From NCBI GenBank assembly GCA_963788055.1, contig CAWBFA010000005.1, forward strand, positions 434,001 through 498,000: a stretch of 64,000 nucleotides of DNA, written 5' to 3'. The stretch comes from JACCTU01 sp963788055. Lineage in GTDB: Bacteria > Actinomycetota > Thermoleophilia > Gaiellales > Gaiellaceae. The position numbers and the translations under genes are program-made. This document shows, in pieces, positions 33,855-41,725 of the stretch. The notes under the pieces are model-generated. The model ran no database searches. It was given only the letters and a program-made list of their open reading frames with translations, and was not told the origin of the DNA. Each line of letters opens with the position of its first letter. Positions within the stretch are counted from its first letter, which is position 1.

Positions 33855-35252
33855 CTAGACCGCGACCGCGAGCTCGGGCTGCTCGCGGCACAGGATGCGC
33901 TCGAGGGCAGCGACGCAGCGCTCGTCGAACTGCCGCCCGGATTCTTCGCGCAAGAGCCCCACCGCCCGCTCGTGCGACCAGGCGCCGCGGTAGACGCGCG
34001 GCGAGATCAGCGCGTCGTAGACGTCGCAGGTGCCGATGATCCGCGTCTCGAGGTCGAGCTGGTCGCCGAAGGCGCCGAACGGATAGCCGGATCCGTCGAG
34101 TCGCTCGTGGTGGTCGCGGACGAGCCTGCGCACGTCCCCCGGGAACCCGAGTTGCGCGAGGAGCGCGTCACCCCACTCGGAGTGGCGCTTGACGACCTCG
34201 TACTCGTCGTCCGTCAGCGCCGCAGGCTTGTTCAGGATCTCGTCGGGGACGGAGAGCTTGCCCATGTCGTGCAGCAGCCCGCCTGCTGCGAGGACGCGGA
34301 GGCGCTCGGGCGGGAGCCCGAGCTCCTCGCCGACCTGGACGGCGCGCAGGGCGACGCGGCGCGTGTGCTCCTCGGTGTACGCGTCGCGCTCGGCGAGCAG
34401 CTGCGTCAGGGCGGCGACCTGGCCGCCGAGGAACGCCTCTTCCGCCTCGACGAGCTCGCAGGCGCTGAGATCGCCGATGAGCGGGCGCGACGCGGCCGTC
34501 CGTCGGAGGTCGAGGGCGACCGGAACGCCGATCGCGACGATCCCGAGCACCTCGAGGCCGTGCCCGATCCACCACCCGAGGTCGAGGTAGGTGAGGAGGA
34601 GCGACGCCGTGAGGGCAGACGCGAGCCACCCGGTGCCGACCACGACGAGGAGGTCCGCGGCCCTTCGTGTGAGCCGGTACGTGCGAAACGCGCGCCAGCC
34701 CAGGAGCGTGTAGAACGCGAGGCCGACGGCGAGCGCGATCCAGGCGGGCGCGGAGCGCGGCTCCGGAACCGCCGGGACGGTGTTCGGGAACGCGAGCCCG
34801 ACGAAGCCGAGCAGTGCGACCGCGGTGAGGAGGAGGACGAGCAGCGCGAGCAGCGGCTTGACGACCCCCGGCCGCCGAAGGATGGGCAGCGTGCAGAGCG
34901 CGAGCAGGGCGCCTCCGGCTGGGATTGTCGCCGCCCCGGAGAACGCGACCACCCCGTAGTCGTCGAAGAGCACACCGGGTGTTGCGATCCCGTGCAGCAC
35001 GAGCAGCGCCGCCATGACCGCGAACGCGATCCCGATCATCACGCTCCGTCCGTCGTTGCGTCGTGCGGCTGCGACGGTCAGCACGATCGCCGCGATCGTG
35101 GCCCCGCCGGCGCTCGCGCCGACGAAGAGCGCATGCGCGAGACCGCCCCAGGCGACCTTCTCGGACGAGAGGAAGTGCAGGAGCGCGGGCGGGATGATCG
35201 CGAGAGTGATGCCCGCCGCGAGGACTGGCTCACGGGTCAGCTGCCGCAGCAT
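33855..35252 (-). CDS. Membrane HD-GYP domain protein, likely c-di-GMP phosphodiesterase
   Basis: 465 residues. About eight membrane helices (residues 1-260) carry no recognisable ligand motif. A cytoplasmic HD-GYP domain follows: EEHTRRVALRA, LLHDMGKLSVPDEILNKP, then HHERLDGSGYPFG with the GYP signature intact. It probably hydrolyses c-di-GMP, opposing the GGDEF protein 6 kb away; activity is inferred from motifs. ATG 35252 begins just before the first helix. Convergent with ligD, gap 24 bases. Confidence 0.87.
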   Translation of the reverse strand: MLRQLTREPVLAAGITLAIIPPALLHFLSSEKVAWGGLAHALFVGASAGGATIAAIVLTVAAARRNDGRSVMIGIAFAVMAALLVLHGIATPGVLFDDYGVVAFSGAATIPAGGALLALCTLPILRRPGVVKPLLALLVLLLTAVALLGFVGLAFPNTVPAVPEPRSAPAWIALAVGLAFYTLLGWRAFRTYRLTRRAADLLVVVGTGWLASALTASLLLTYLDLGWWIGHGLEVLGIVAIGVPVALDLRRTAASRPLIGDLSACELVEAEEAFLGGQVAALTQLLAERDAYTEEHTRRVALRAVQVGEELGLPPERLRVLAAGGLLHDMGKLSVPDEILNKPAALTDDEYEVVKRHSEWGDALLAQLGFPGDVRRLVRDHHERLDGSGYPFGAFGDQLDLETRIIGTCDVYDALISPRVYRGAWSHERAVGLLREESGRQFDERCVAALERILCREQPELAVAV

Positions 35253-35475
35253 GACCGTCGAATCCTGTGCGGGGCGGCCGCGCCGGTCGTCCCCCGGACG
35301 AGTGACTAGGAGGGTTCGGCGAAACAGGCGCTGTGTCGCCGGGCCGCGCTCGGCGGCGCGATGCGGCGTCCTCAGTCGCGCCCGTATCCACCGGATACGA
35401 ACGCTCCCTGCGTCCTTGCCTCGCACCACCCAGCGCACCCCGGCAACGAGGCCTGTTCCGTCGAACCCTCCTGTG

Positions 35476-36715
35476 TCAGTCCTCCAGGCGGCGGGGGTGA
35501 CCGAGCGTGCCGAGCTGCGCGATGTCGCGCCGGAAGAACAGCGCGACCGTCCAGTCCGTCACCACACGAAGCTTCCGCGTGAAGAGCGGCAGTTGGTAGA
35601 GGTGGTAGGAGCGGGTCGCGAACCAGCCGGGAAAGCCGCGGAGGCGGACGCCGAAGATCTCCGCTACGCCCTTGAACCTGCCGAGCGTGGCGCCCTGGCC
35701 GATCATCCGGTAGGCGTAGGGCCGCGGCCGGCCGCCGAGGTTCTTCGCGAGCTGCCGTGCCTGGCGAAGCGCGTGCTGGCTCGTCGGCGGGTCCGGCGAC
35801 CCTGACGCGCCGTTCACGATGCGCGCGCAGTCCCCGACGGCCCAGGTCGCGTCCCGGCCCTCGACCCGCAGCAGCTCGTCCACGCGGACCCGTCCGCGCT
35901 CGTCCACCGGCAACCCCCATTCGGCCAGCAGCGGGTGAGCGCGCACGCCGGTTGTCCAGACCAACGTGTGCGTCTCGATCCGCTCGCCGTCGGACAGGGT
36001 CGCCGAGTCCGCGTCGAGCCGCTCGAGCCGCGTCCCGATGCGCACCTCGATCCCGCGGCGCGCGAGCAGTGTCGGAGACGTAGTCCGCGAGCCTCGGCGA
36101 GAGCTCGTGCAGGATCCGGTCGGCCGCCTCCACGAGCACCCAGCGCTGTCGCGCCGCTCGGAGCCGCGGATAGAAGCGGAGTGCGTCGCGCACGAGGTCG
36201 TTGAGCTCGGCGAGCGCCTCGACGCCGGCGTACCCCGCGCCGACGAACACGAACGAGAGGTGCGGTGTTTCGGGCGCGAGGTCGGCGGCCTCGAGCTCCG
36301 CGAGCACGTGGTTGCGAAGCGCGATGGCATCGGCCAGGTCGTTGAACCCGAGCGCGTGCTCGGCGAGCCCCGGGACGGGGAGCGTGCGCGCGATCGAGCC
36401 GAGCGCGAGCACGAGCCGCTCGTAGCGCAACTCGAACCGTCCGGCGTGCGACTCGACCGAGACGGTGCAAGCGTCCTCGTCGAGCGCGGTCGCGGCACCA
36501 ACGACGAGCTCCGAGCGGGGGCACATCATCCGCAGCGGCACGACGACGTGCCGAGGCTCGAGCGTGGCCGAGGCGGCTTCGGCGAGCAGTGGCCGGAAGA
36601 GCATGAAGTTCTCGGGGCTCACGATCGTCGCCTCTCCGACATGCCGGGCGAGGATGCTTCCGGCATAGCCTCCGCCGACGATCAACGTCCCGTTTCGGGC
36701 CTCGCGTTCGGTCAC
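35476..36715 (-). CDS. ndh: Type II NADH dehydrogenase (NDH-2), frameshifted mid-gene
   Basis: FAD-dependent NADH:quinone oxidoreductase. The FAD site is TLIVGGGYAGSILARHVG at the N-terminus, the second Rossmann site SFVFVGAGYAGVEALAEL, and the C-terminal FAD motif ATWAVGDCARI. The ending has the amphipathic membrane segment (FPGWFATRSYHLYQLP). At 36070 one extra base breaks the frame between LADYVSD and LLARRGIEVRIGTRL; removing it gives 412 residues. GTG 36715 faces the ABC-transporter start 17 bases away. Confidence 0.85.
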
Positions 36716-36720
36716 GGCGA

Positions 36721-36726
36721 TATCGT
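36721..36726 (+). promoter_or_regulatory. -10 element of the ABC exporter operon (leaderless)
   Basis: TATCGT lies 6 bases before GTG 36733. The interval to the divergent ndh start is only 17 bases, so both promoters must overlap coding sequence. Confidence 0.5.
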
Positions 36727-36732
36727 CGCAGC

Positions 36733-37440
36733 GTGGCCGCAGTTCGTGTGCGCGAGCTCGATGTCGTCCGCGGCTCGACGCATGCACTGCGGGCCGTGAG
36801 CGTCGAGGTGCCCGAGGGCCGGATCACGGGGTTGCTCGGCCCGAGCGGGTCGGGCAAGACGACGCTGATGCGAGCGATCGTCGGCGTGCAGGTGATCCGG
36901 AGCGGGAGCGTCGAGGTGCTGGGTCTCGCGGCAGGTGCGCCGGAGCTCAGGCGCCGCGTCGGCTACGTGACCCAGGACCCTTCGGTCTACGGCGACCTGA
37001 CCGCCCGGGAGAACCTCGACTACTTCGCACGGATCGTCGGCGCGGCTCCGGGACGCGTGGAGGAGGTGCTCGAGACCGTCGACCTGGTTCGGCTCTCGCG
37101 GCGAGCGGTCCGCTCGCTCTCGGGCGGCGAGCGCTCACGGGTGTCGCTCGCGGCGGCGCTGCTCGGCCGGCCTGACCTGCTCGTGCTCGACGAGCCGACC
37201 GTCGGTCTGGATCCCGTGCTCCGGCGCGACCTCTGGTCGATGTTCCACCGCCTGGCCGAAGGCGGTGTCACGCTCGTCGTCTCGAGCCATGTGATGGACG
37301 AGGCAGATCGCTGCGACGAGCTCGTCCTCATTCGCGACGGGCGGATCCTCGCGCAGTCTCCACCCGAGGAGCTGCTGCGAGGCACGCGCACGGACGACCT
37401 CGAGCACGCGTTTCTCGTGTTGATCGAGGGCGCGTCGTGA
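36733..37440 (+). CDS. ABC transporter ATP-binding protein
   Basis: 235 residues. Walker A GPSGSGKTT, Q-loop YVTQDPSVYG, signature LSGGERSR, Walker B LLVLDEPT and H-loop VVSSHVMDEAD are all present, so it should be active. It pairs with the membrane protein encoded next (GTGA overlap) in an ABC-2 type exporter. The cargo cannot be predicted; drug-type exporters share this plan. Confidence 0.92.
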   Translation: MAAVRVRELDVVRGSTHALRAVSVEVPEGRITGLLGPSGSGKTTLMRAIVGVQVIRSGSVEVLGLAAGAPELRRRVGYVTQDPSVYGDLTARENLDYFARIVGAAPGRVEEVLETVDLVRLSRRAVRSLSGGERSRVSLAAALLGRPDLLVLDEPTVGLDPVLRRDLWSMFHRLAEGGVTLVVSSHVMDEADRCDELVLIRDGRILAQSPPEELLRGTRTDDLEHAFLVLIEGAS

Positions 37441-38171
37441 GCCCCCGCGTCACGCTCGCCACGGCGATCCGGGTGCTGCGCCAGCTGCGTCGCGACCCGC
37501 GAACCCTCGCACTCGTGTTCGTCGTCCCGCCCCTCCTGCTGACGCTGTTCAAATACGTGTTCTACGGGCAGCCGGAGACTTTCGACCGGATCGGGGGACC
37601 GCTCGTCGGGATCTTCCCGTTCGTGCTGATGTTCGTGATCACGTCGATCACGATGCTCCGCGAGCGCACGACGGGGACGCTCGAGCGGCTGATGACGCTG
37701 CCGCTTTCGAAGTTCGACCTGCTCGGTGGCTACGCGCTCGCGTTCGGTCTTGTGGCGGCGGTGCAGGCCGGCATCACGGCGGCCGTTGCGTTCGGCGTGC
37801 TGGGCCTCGACGTCGCCGGGTCGGTCGTCGTCGTCGTTCTGCTCGCGGTCTGCAACGCGCTGCTCGGGATGGCGCTCGGACTGTTCGCGAGCGCGTTCGC
37901 GCAGTCGGAGTTCCAGGCCGTACAGTTCATGCCGGCGTTCGTGCTGCCGCAGTTCCTGCTCTGTGGGCTGCTCGTCGCGCGAGATCGCATGGCGCCCGTG
38001 CTCGAGTGGATCTCGTACGCGCTGCCGCTGACGTGGGCGTATGACGGCCTGCAGCGCGCGGTCGACGGTGCCGACGCCTCGCTCATCGCCAGAGACGCGG
38101 GGATCGTCCTCGCAGTGACCGTGCTCGCGCTCGCGCTCGCCGCCGCGACCCTCCGCCGCCGGACGACATGA
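37437..38171 (+). CDS. ABC-2 type transporter permease
   Basis: 244 residues with six predicted membrane helices (for example LALVFVVPPLLLTLFKYVF and GIFPFVLMFVITSITML). The ABC-2 motif region is RERTTGTLERLMTLPLSKFDLLGGY. It overlaps the ATPase gene by GTGA and the next gene by ATGA. With one ATPase and one permease it would function as a homodimeric exporter. Confidence 0.9.
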   Translation: MSPRVTLATAIRVLRQLRRDPRTLALVFVVPPLLLTLFKYVFYGQPETFDRIGGPLVGIFPFVLMFVITSITMLRERTTGTLERLMTLPLSKFDLLGGYALAFGLVAAVQAGITAAVAFGVLGLDVAGSVVVVVLLAVCNALLGMALGLFASAFAQSEFQAVQFMPAFVLPQFLLCGLLVARDRMAPVLEWISYALPLTWAYDGLQRAVDGADASLIARDAGIVLAVTVLALALAAATLRRRTT

Positions 38172-38605
38172 CGCAGATCTCGGTGATCGGCAGCGGAGTC
38201 GAGCACGAAGAGCGTGCCGAGGAGGTGGGCAGGCTGCTCGCGGAGCGTGGGGCCACGGTCGTCTGCGGCGGGCTCGGCGAGGTGATGGCCGCCGCCGCCC
38301 GCGGGGCGAAGTCGGCGGGAGGCACGACGATCGGGATCCTCCCGGGGACGTCCCGTGAGGCTGCAAACGAGTGGATCGACCACGCCGCTGTGACGGGCAT
38401 CGGCCACGCGCGGAACCTTGCGGTCGTCGCGTCCGGCGACGCGGTGATCGCGGTCGGCGGCCGCTGGGGCACGCTCGCGGAGATCGGTTTTGCCCGTGCC
38501 CTCGGGCGCTACGTGGTGATCCTGGAACCGGGCTGGGAGATCGAGGGCATACCGCGCGCGCGAACGCCCGAGGACGCGGTCGCGCTGGCCCTTTCCAACA
38601 CTTAG
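38168..38605 (+). CDS. LOG/TIGR00725-like Rossmann protein
   Basis: 145 residues. The nucleotide-binding pattern resembles LOG/lysine-decarboxylase-like proteins: VIGSGVEHEERAEEVGRLL, then VCGGLGEVMAAAARGAK, then the glycine-rich VAVGGRWGTLAEIGFA (GGxGT type). Substrate unknown; family members include cytokinin-nucleotide phosphoribohydrolases, but the PGGxGTxxE motif is only partly kept. Translationally coupled to the ABC permease (ATGA). Confidence 0.75.
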   Translation: MTQISVIGSGVEHEERAEEVGRLLAERGATVVCGGLGEVMAAAARGAKSAGGTTIGILPGTSREAANEWIDHAAVTGIGHARNLAVVASGDAVIAVGGRWGTLAEIGFARALGRYVVILEPGWEIEGIPRARTPEDAVALALSNT

Positions 38606-38610
38606 GAGGG

Positions 38611-39432
38611 CTAGCCCCGAACGAGCGGGCGTGTCAGGCAGGTCGGACCGCCGTCGCCTTTGCGCGACAGCTCCTCGCCCGCGAAGACGAGCACCTCGAC
38701 GCCGGCCGTCTCGAGACGCCGCCTCGTCTCCGGGTTGCCTTCGAGCGCGAGCGCGATGCGTGGGCCGAGTGCGAGGACGTTGCACGCCATCGACTCGAAC
38801 TCCTCGTCGGGGACCTCGACGAAGCCGACGCCGCGCTGCTCGAGCAGCTCGACGAGCCGCACCGGCATCAACGGGAGGTAGACGAGCACGAGCTCGTCGG
38901 CGAGCGGCGAGACGAGCGAGAGCATGTGCATCACCTCGTCGCGGCCGTGGTAGTGCGGGAGATCGACGGCCATCACGTCCACGTCAGGGAGTGCCGCGCG
39001 CAGCGCCGCCACGCCTGCGTCGTTCGTGCGGTAGCCGCGTCCCACAACGAGCGTTTGCTCGTCCAGCCAGAGCATGTCGCCGCCTTCCGCCGTCGCCGGC
39101 GCGTCCAGTCGGGCGACCACGTCGATCCCCGCCGCGCGGAAGTCGCGCTCGATCGCTTCGACCTCGACCCCCCGCAACTCCTTCCCCGGCCGGAGCATGA
39201 CCGCGCCACTACTCGTCAGTGCGGCGGGGTCGTGGACGTAGATCGCGTCGAGCGCCGAGTCGAGTGGCTCACCGACGAGGACCTCCACACCCGCCGCCTC
39301 GAGCAGGGCGACGAGCGCCTCGTGCTCCTCGACGATGCGTACGGGATCGGGTGCGGCCCGCCAGCCGTACTCTCGCCAGCGTTCAACTCCCCCGGGCCGC
39401 CGCACGAGCACGCGGCGGAGGGGCGCGGTCAT
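38611..39432 (-). CDS. Dimethylarginine dimethylaminohydrolase-like (amidinotransferase fold) enzyme
   Basis: 273 residues of the pentein fold. The catalytic Cys is near the C-terminus (GGPTCLTRPL), and the His-Asp pair is in LPHYHGRDEVMHMLS, with EGGDMLWLD. Such enzymes hydrolyse methylated arginines or related guanidino compounds. It begins 2 bases after the sigma factor and is the last gene of the YCII-sigma operon. Substrate within the family is uncertain. Confidence 0.82.
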   Translation of the reverse strand: MTAPLRRVLVRRPGGVERWREYGWRAAPDPVRIVEEHEALVALLEAAGVEVLVGEPLDSALDAIYVHDPAALTSSGAVMLRPGKELRGVEVEAIERDFRAAGIDVVARLDAPATAEGGDMLWLDEQTLVVGRGYRTNDAGVAALRAALPDVDVMAVDLPHYHGRDEVMHMLSLVSPLADELVLVYLPLMPVRLVELLEQRGVGFVEVPDEEFESMACNVLALGPRIALALEGNPETRRRLETAGVEVLVFAGEELSRKGDGGPTCLTRPLVRG

Positions 39433-39434
39433 CG

Positions 39435-40643
39435 TCACGCGATCGATTCTAGGCGGCCCTCCAGGAAGCGTCGCTCGACCGGGTTCGTCGCCAGCTCGAG
39501 CGCGCGCCGGTACGCGGCCGCCGCCTCTTCCGCCCGCTCGAGCCGACGCAGCAGGTCCGCGCGCGTCGAGTGGTAGAGGTGGTACGTGTCGAGCCCGTCG
39601 AGCTTGTCGACCGCATCGAGGCCCGCGTCGGGCCCCCAGGCCATCGCGACCGCGACCGCCTTGTTCAGCGAGACGACCGGAGAGCCCGTCAGCTCCTCGA
39701 GTCGGCCGTACAGCGCGGCGATCTGCTGCCAGTCGGTCGCGTCTGGTGTGTCGGCCCGCGCGTGGAGCGCCGCGATCGCCGCCTGCAGCTGGTACTGCCC
39801 GGGCCTGCGGCGCGCCATCGCGTGGTCGAGCATGCGGAGGCCCTCGTCGATCTTCGCGCCGTTCCACAGCGAGCGGTCCTGGTCCTCCAGCAGCACGAGC
39901 TCGCCGCCGCTTCCGACGCGTGCATCGCGGCGCGAGTCCTGGAGGAGCATCAGCGCGAGCAGTCCGAGCACCTCCGCCTCGTCCGGCATGAGCACGGCGA
40001 GGAGCTTCCCGAGCCGGACCGCCTCGTCGCAAAGGTCGCGCCGCACGAGCTCCTCGTCGGAGGTCGCCGCGTAGCCCTCGTTGAAGACGAGGTAGAGCAC
40101 CGCGAGCACCGACCGCAGCCGCTCGGTGAGCAGGTGGTCGGGCGGCACGCGGAACGGGATGCCGGCGTCGCGGATCTTCCGCTTCGCCCGCACGAGCCGT
40201 TGCGCGAGCGTCGACTCGGGGACGAGGAACGCGCGCGCGATCTCGGGTGTCTGGAGCCCACCGACCTCTCGAAGGGTCAGGGCGACGCGGGCCTCGGGCG
40301 CGAGCGCGGGATGGCAGCAGGTGAAGACCAGGCTCAGCCGCTCGTCGGGGATCGAGCTCACGTCGTCGTCCTCCTCGGTTTGAAGCTCCTCCAGGCGCGC
40401 GAGCAGCTCGGTCTTCCGCGCGAGCGTGCGCTCGCGCCGGATGCGGTCGATCGCTCGGTTGCGTGCGGTTGCGATGATCCACGCGGACGGGTTGCGGGGC
40501 GTCCCGTCGCGCGGCCAGCGCTCGACTGCGGTCACGAACGCTTCCTGCACCGCGTCCTCGGCCAGCTCGAAGTCGCCGAGAACGCGGATCAGGATCGAGA
40601 CTGCGCGTCCCCATTCCTCGCGGAAGAGGGACTCGACGCTCAC
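39435..40643 (-). CDS. ECF42-type sigma factor with C-terminal TPR extension
   Basis: 402 residues. Sigma region 2 is AVSILIRVLGDFELAEDAVQEAF, and region 4 includes LTLREVGGLQTPEIARAFLVPESTLAQRLVRAK. A helical extension of about 220 residues contains TPR-like repeats at the end (LYHSTRADLLRRLERAEEAA). In the ECF42 group, neighbours are YCII/DGPF proteins rather than anti-sigma factors, exactly as here. The extension probably controls activity. GTG 40643 overlaps the YCII stop (GTGA). Confidence 0.9.
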   Translation of the reverse strand: MSVESLFREEWGRAVSILIRVLGDFELAEDAVQEAFVTAVERWPRDGTPRNPSAWIIATARNRAIDRIRRERTLARKTELLARLEELQTEEDDDVSSIPDERLSLVFTCCHPALAPEARVALTLREVGGLQTPEIARAFLVPESTLAQRLVRAKRKIRDAGIPFRVPPDHLLTERLRSVLAVLYLVFNEGYAATSDEELVRRDLCDEAVRLGKLLAVLMPDEAEVLGLLALMLLQDSRRDARVGSGGELVLLEDQDRSLWNGAKIDEGLRMLDHAMARRRPGQYQLQAAIAALHARADTPDATDWQQIAALYGRLEELTGSPVVSLNKAVAVAMAWGPDAGLDAVDKLDGLDTYHLYHSTRADLLRRLERAEEAAAAYRRALELATNPVERRFLEGRLESIA

Positions 40644-41005
40644 TCGGCGAGCGGGCGGATCTCGACGGAGCCGGTCGTCGCGACAGGCACCCGTTGCGCG
40701 AGCTCGATCGCCTGGTCGAGGTCCTTGCAGTCGGCGAGGAAGTAGCCGCCGAGCTGCTCCTTCGTCTCCGCGAACGGGCCGTCGATGACCGTCGTCTCGC
40801 CGTCGCGGACTCGGACGACGCGCGCCTTGTGCGGATCGTCCAGCTCGAGGCCGTCGAGCTCGATGCGCTGCTCGCCGGCCCAGCCGAAGAGCGCATTCCA
40901 GCGCGGCACCTCTTCGGCGCGGCGCGCGGCGGCCTCCTCGGGCGAGAGGCCGCGCCAGGAGTCGACGGCGGCGCCGTCGTTGTTCAGCAGCAGGAGGTAC
41001 TTCAC
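40640..41005 (-). CDS. YCII/DGPF-domain protein 1
   Basis: 121 residues with the YCII-like ferredoxin fold and the DGPF signature in VIDGPFAETKEQLGGYF. No catalytic function is established for DGPF proteins; they co-occur with ECF42 sigma factors. Translated from GTG 41005, overlapping YCII 2 (GTGA) and the sigma gene (GTGA). Confidence 0.88.
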   Translation of the reverse strand: MKYLLLLNNDGAAVDSWRGLSPEEAAARRAEEVPRWNALFGWAGEQRIELDGLELDDPHKARVVRVRDGETTVIDGPFAETKEQLGGYFLADCKDLDQAIELAQRVPVATTGSVEIRPLAE

Positions 41006-41352
41006 GGCGACTCCTCCTCCGCGGCGGCGCGCAGCTCGACCGACCCGTGCCACGCGCCGGGGATCTTCGCTGCGAGCTCCGTCGCCTCGTCGAGGCTCTC
41101 GACGTCGAGGACGAAGTAGCCGCCGAGCTGCTCCCGCGTCTCCGCGAAAGGCCCGTCGGTGACGACCGTCTCGCCGTCGCGGACGCGTACCGTCGTCGCG
41201 GCCTGCGTGGGGGCGAGCTCGTCCCCGCCTGCGAGCTTGCCGTCGGCGGCCTGAGAGAACGAACGGTACTTGCCGTACCACTCCTTGCGCTCGTCGTCCG
41301 AGAAGCGTTCCCAGTTCGACTCGTCGGACCAGATCAGGGCGAGCACCTTCAC
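41002..41352 (-). CDS. YCII/DGPF-domain protein 2
   Basis: 116 residues. DGPF signature in VVTDGPFAETREQLGGYF, with the strand KVLALIWSDESNW at the start and a central helix rich in charged residues. Paralogue of its two neighbours and overlapping both by GTGA. Confidence 0.88.
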   Translation of the reverse strand: MKVLALIWSDESNWERFSDDERKEWYGKYRSFSQAADGKLAGGDELAPTQAATTVRVRDGETVVTDGPFAETREQLGGYFVLDVESLDEATELAAKIPGAWHGSVELRAAAEEESP

Positions 41353-41696
41353 GCCCGCGCCTCCGCGGGGATCTGCATGATCGCCCGCACCTCGACCGTC
41401 CCGAACCGCGCCGACGGGATCTTCGCCGCCCATTGCGCAGCTTCCTCAGGCGTGTCGACGTCGACGACGTAGTAGCCGCCGAGCTGCTCCTTCGTCTCCG
41501 CGTACGGGCCGTCGCTCAGGTTGATCTCACCGTCGCGGACGCGGACCGACTGCGCAGTGCCGCTCGGGTGGAGCGGCGCGCTCGAGACGAGCTTCCCCGA
41601 GGCCTCGAGCTCGTCGGTGTACGCGAAGTACTCCTGCATGAGCCCCTCGCGTTCACCGGCGTCTGCGTCGTCGTAGATCAGCAGCATGTACTGCAT
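41349..41696 (-). CDS. YCII/DGPF-domain protein 3 (DGPY variant)
   Basis: 115 residues beginning MQYMLLIYDDADA, with DGPY in place of DGPF (LSDGPYAETKEQLGGYYVV). It is the first gene of the operon and has a good Shine-Dalgarno (GGAGGG, four bases before ATG on the minus strand), unlike most unit-leading genes here. The helicase gene ends 29 bases upstream on the same strand, so some readthrough is possible. Confidence 0.88.
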   Translation of the reverse strand: MQYMLLIYDDADAGEREGLMQEYFAYTDELEASGKLVSSAPLHPSGTAQSVRVRDGEINLSDGPYAETKEQLGGYYVVDVDTPEEAAQWAAKIPSARFGTVEVRAIMQIPAEARA

Positions 41697-41725
41697 CTCG
41701 CCCTCCAATCGGTTGCTTGCATCCT

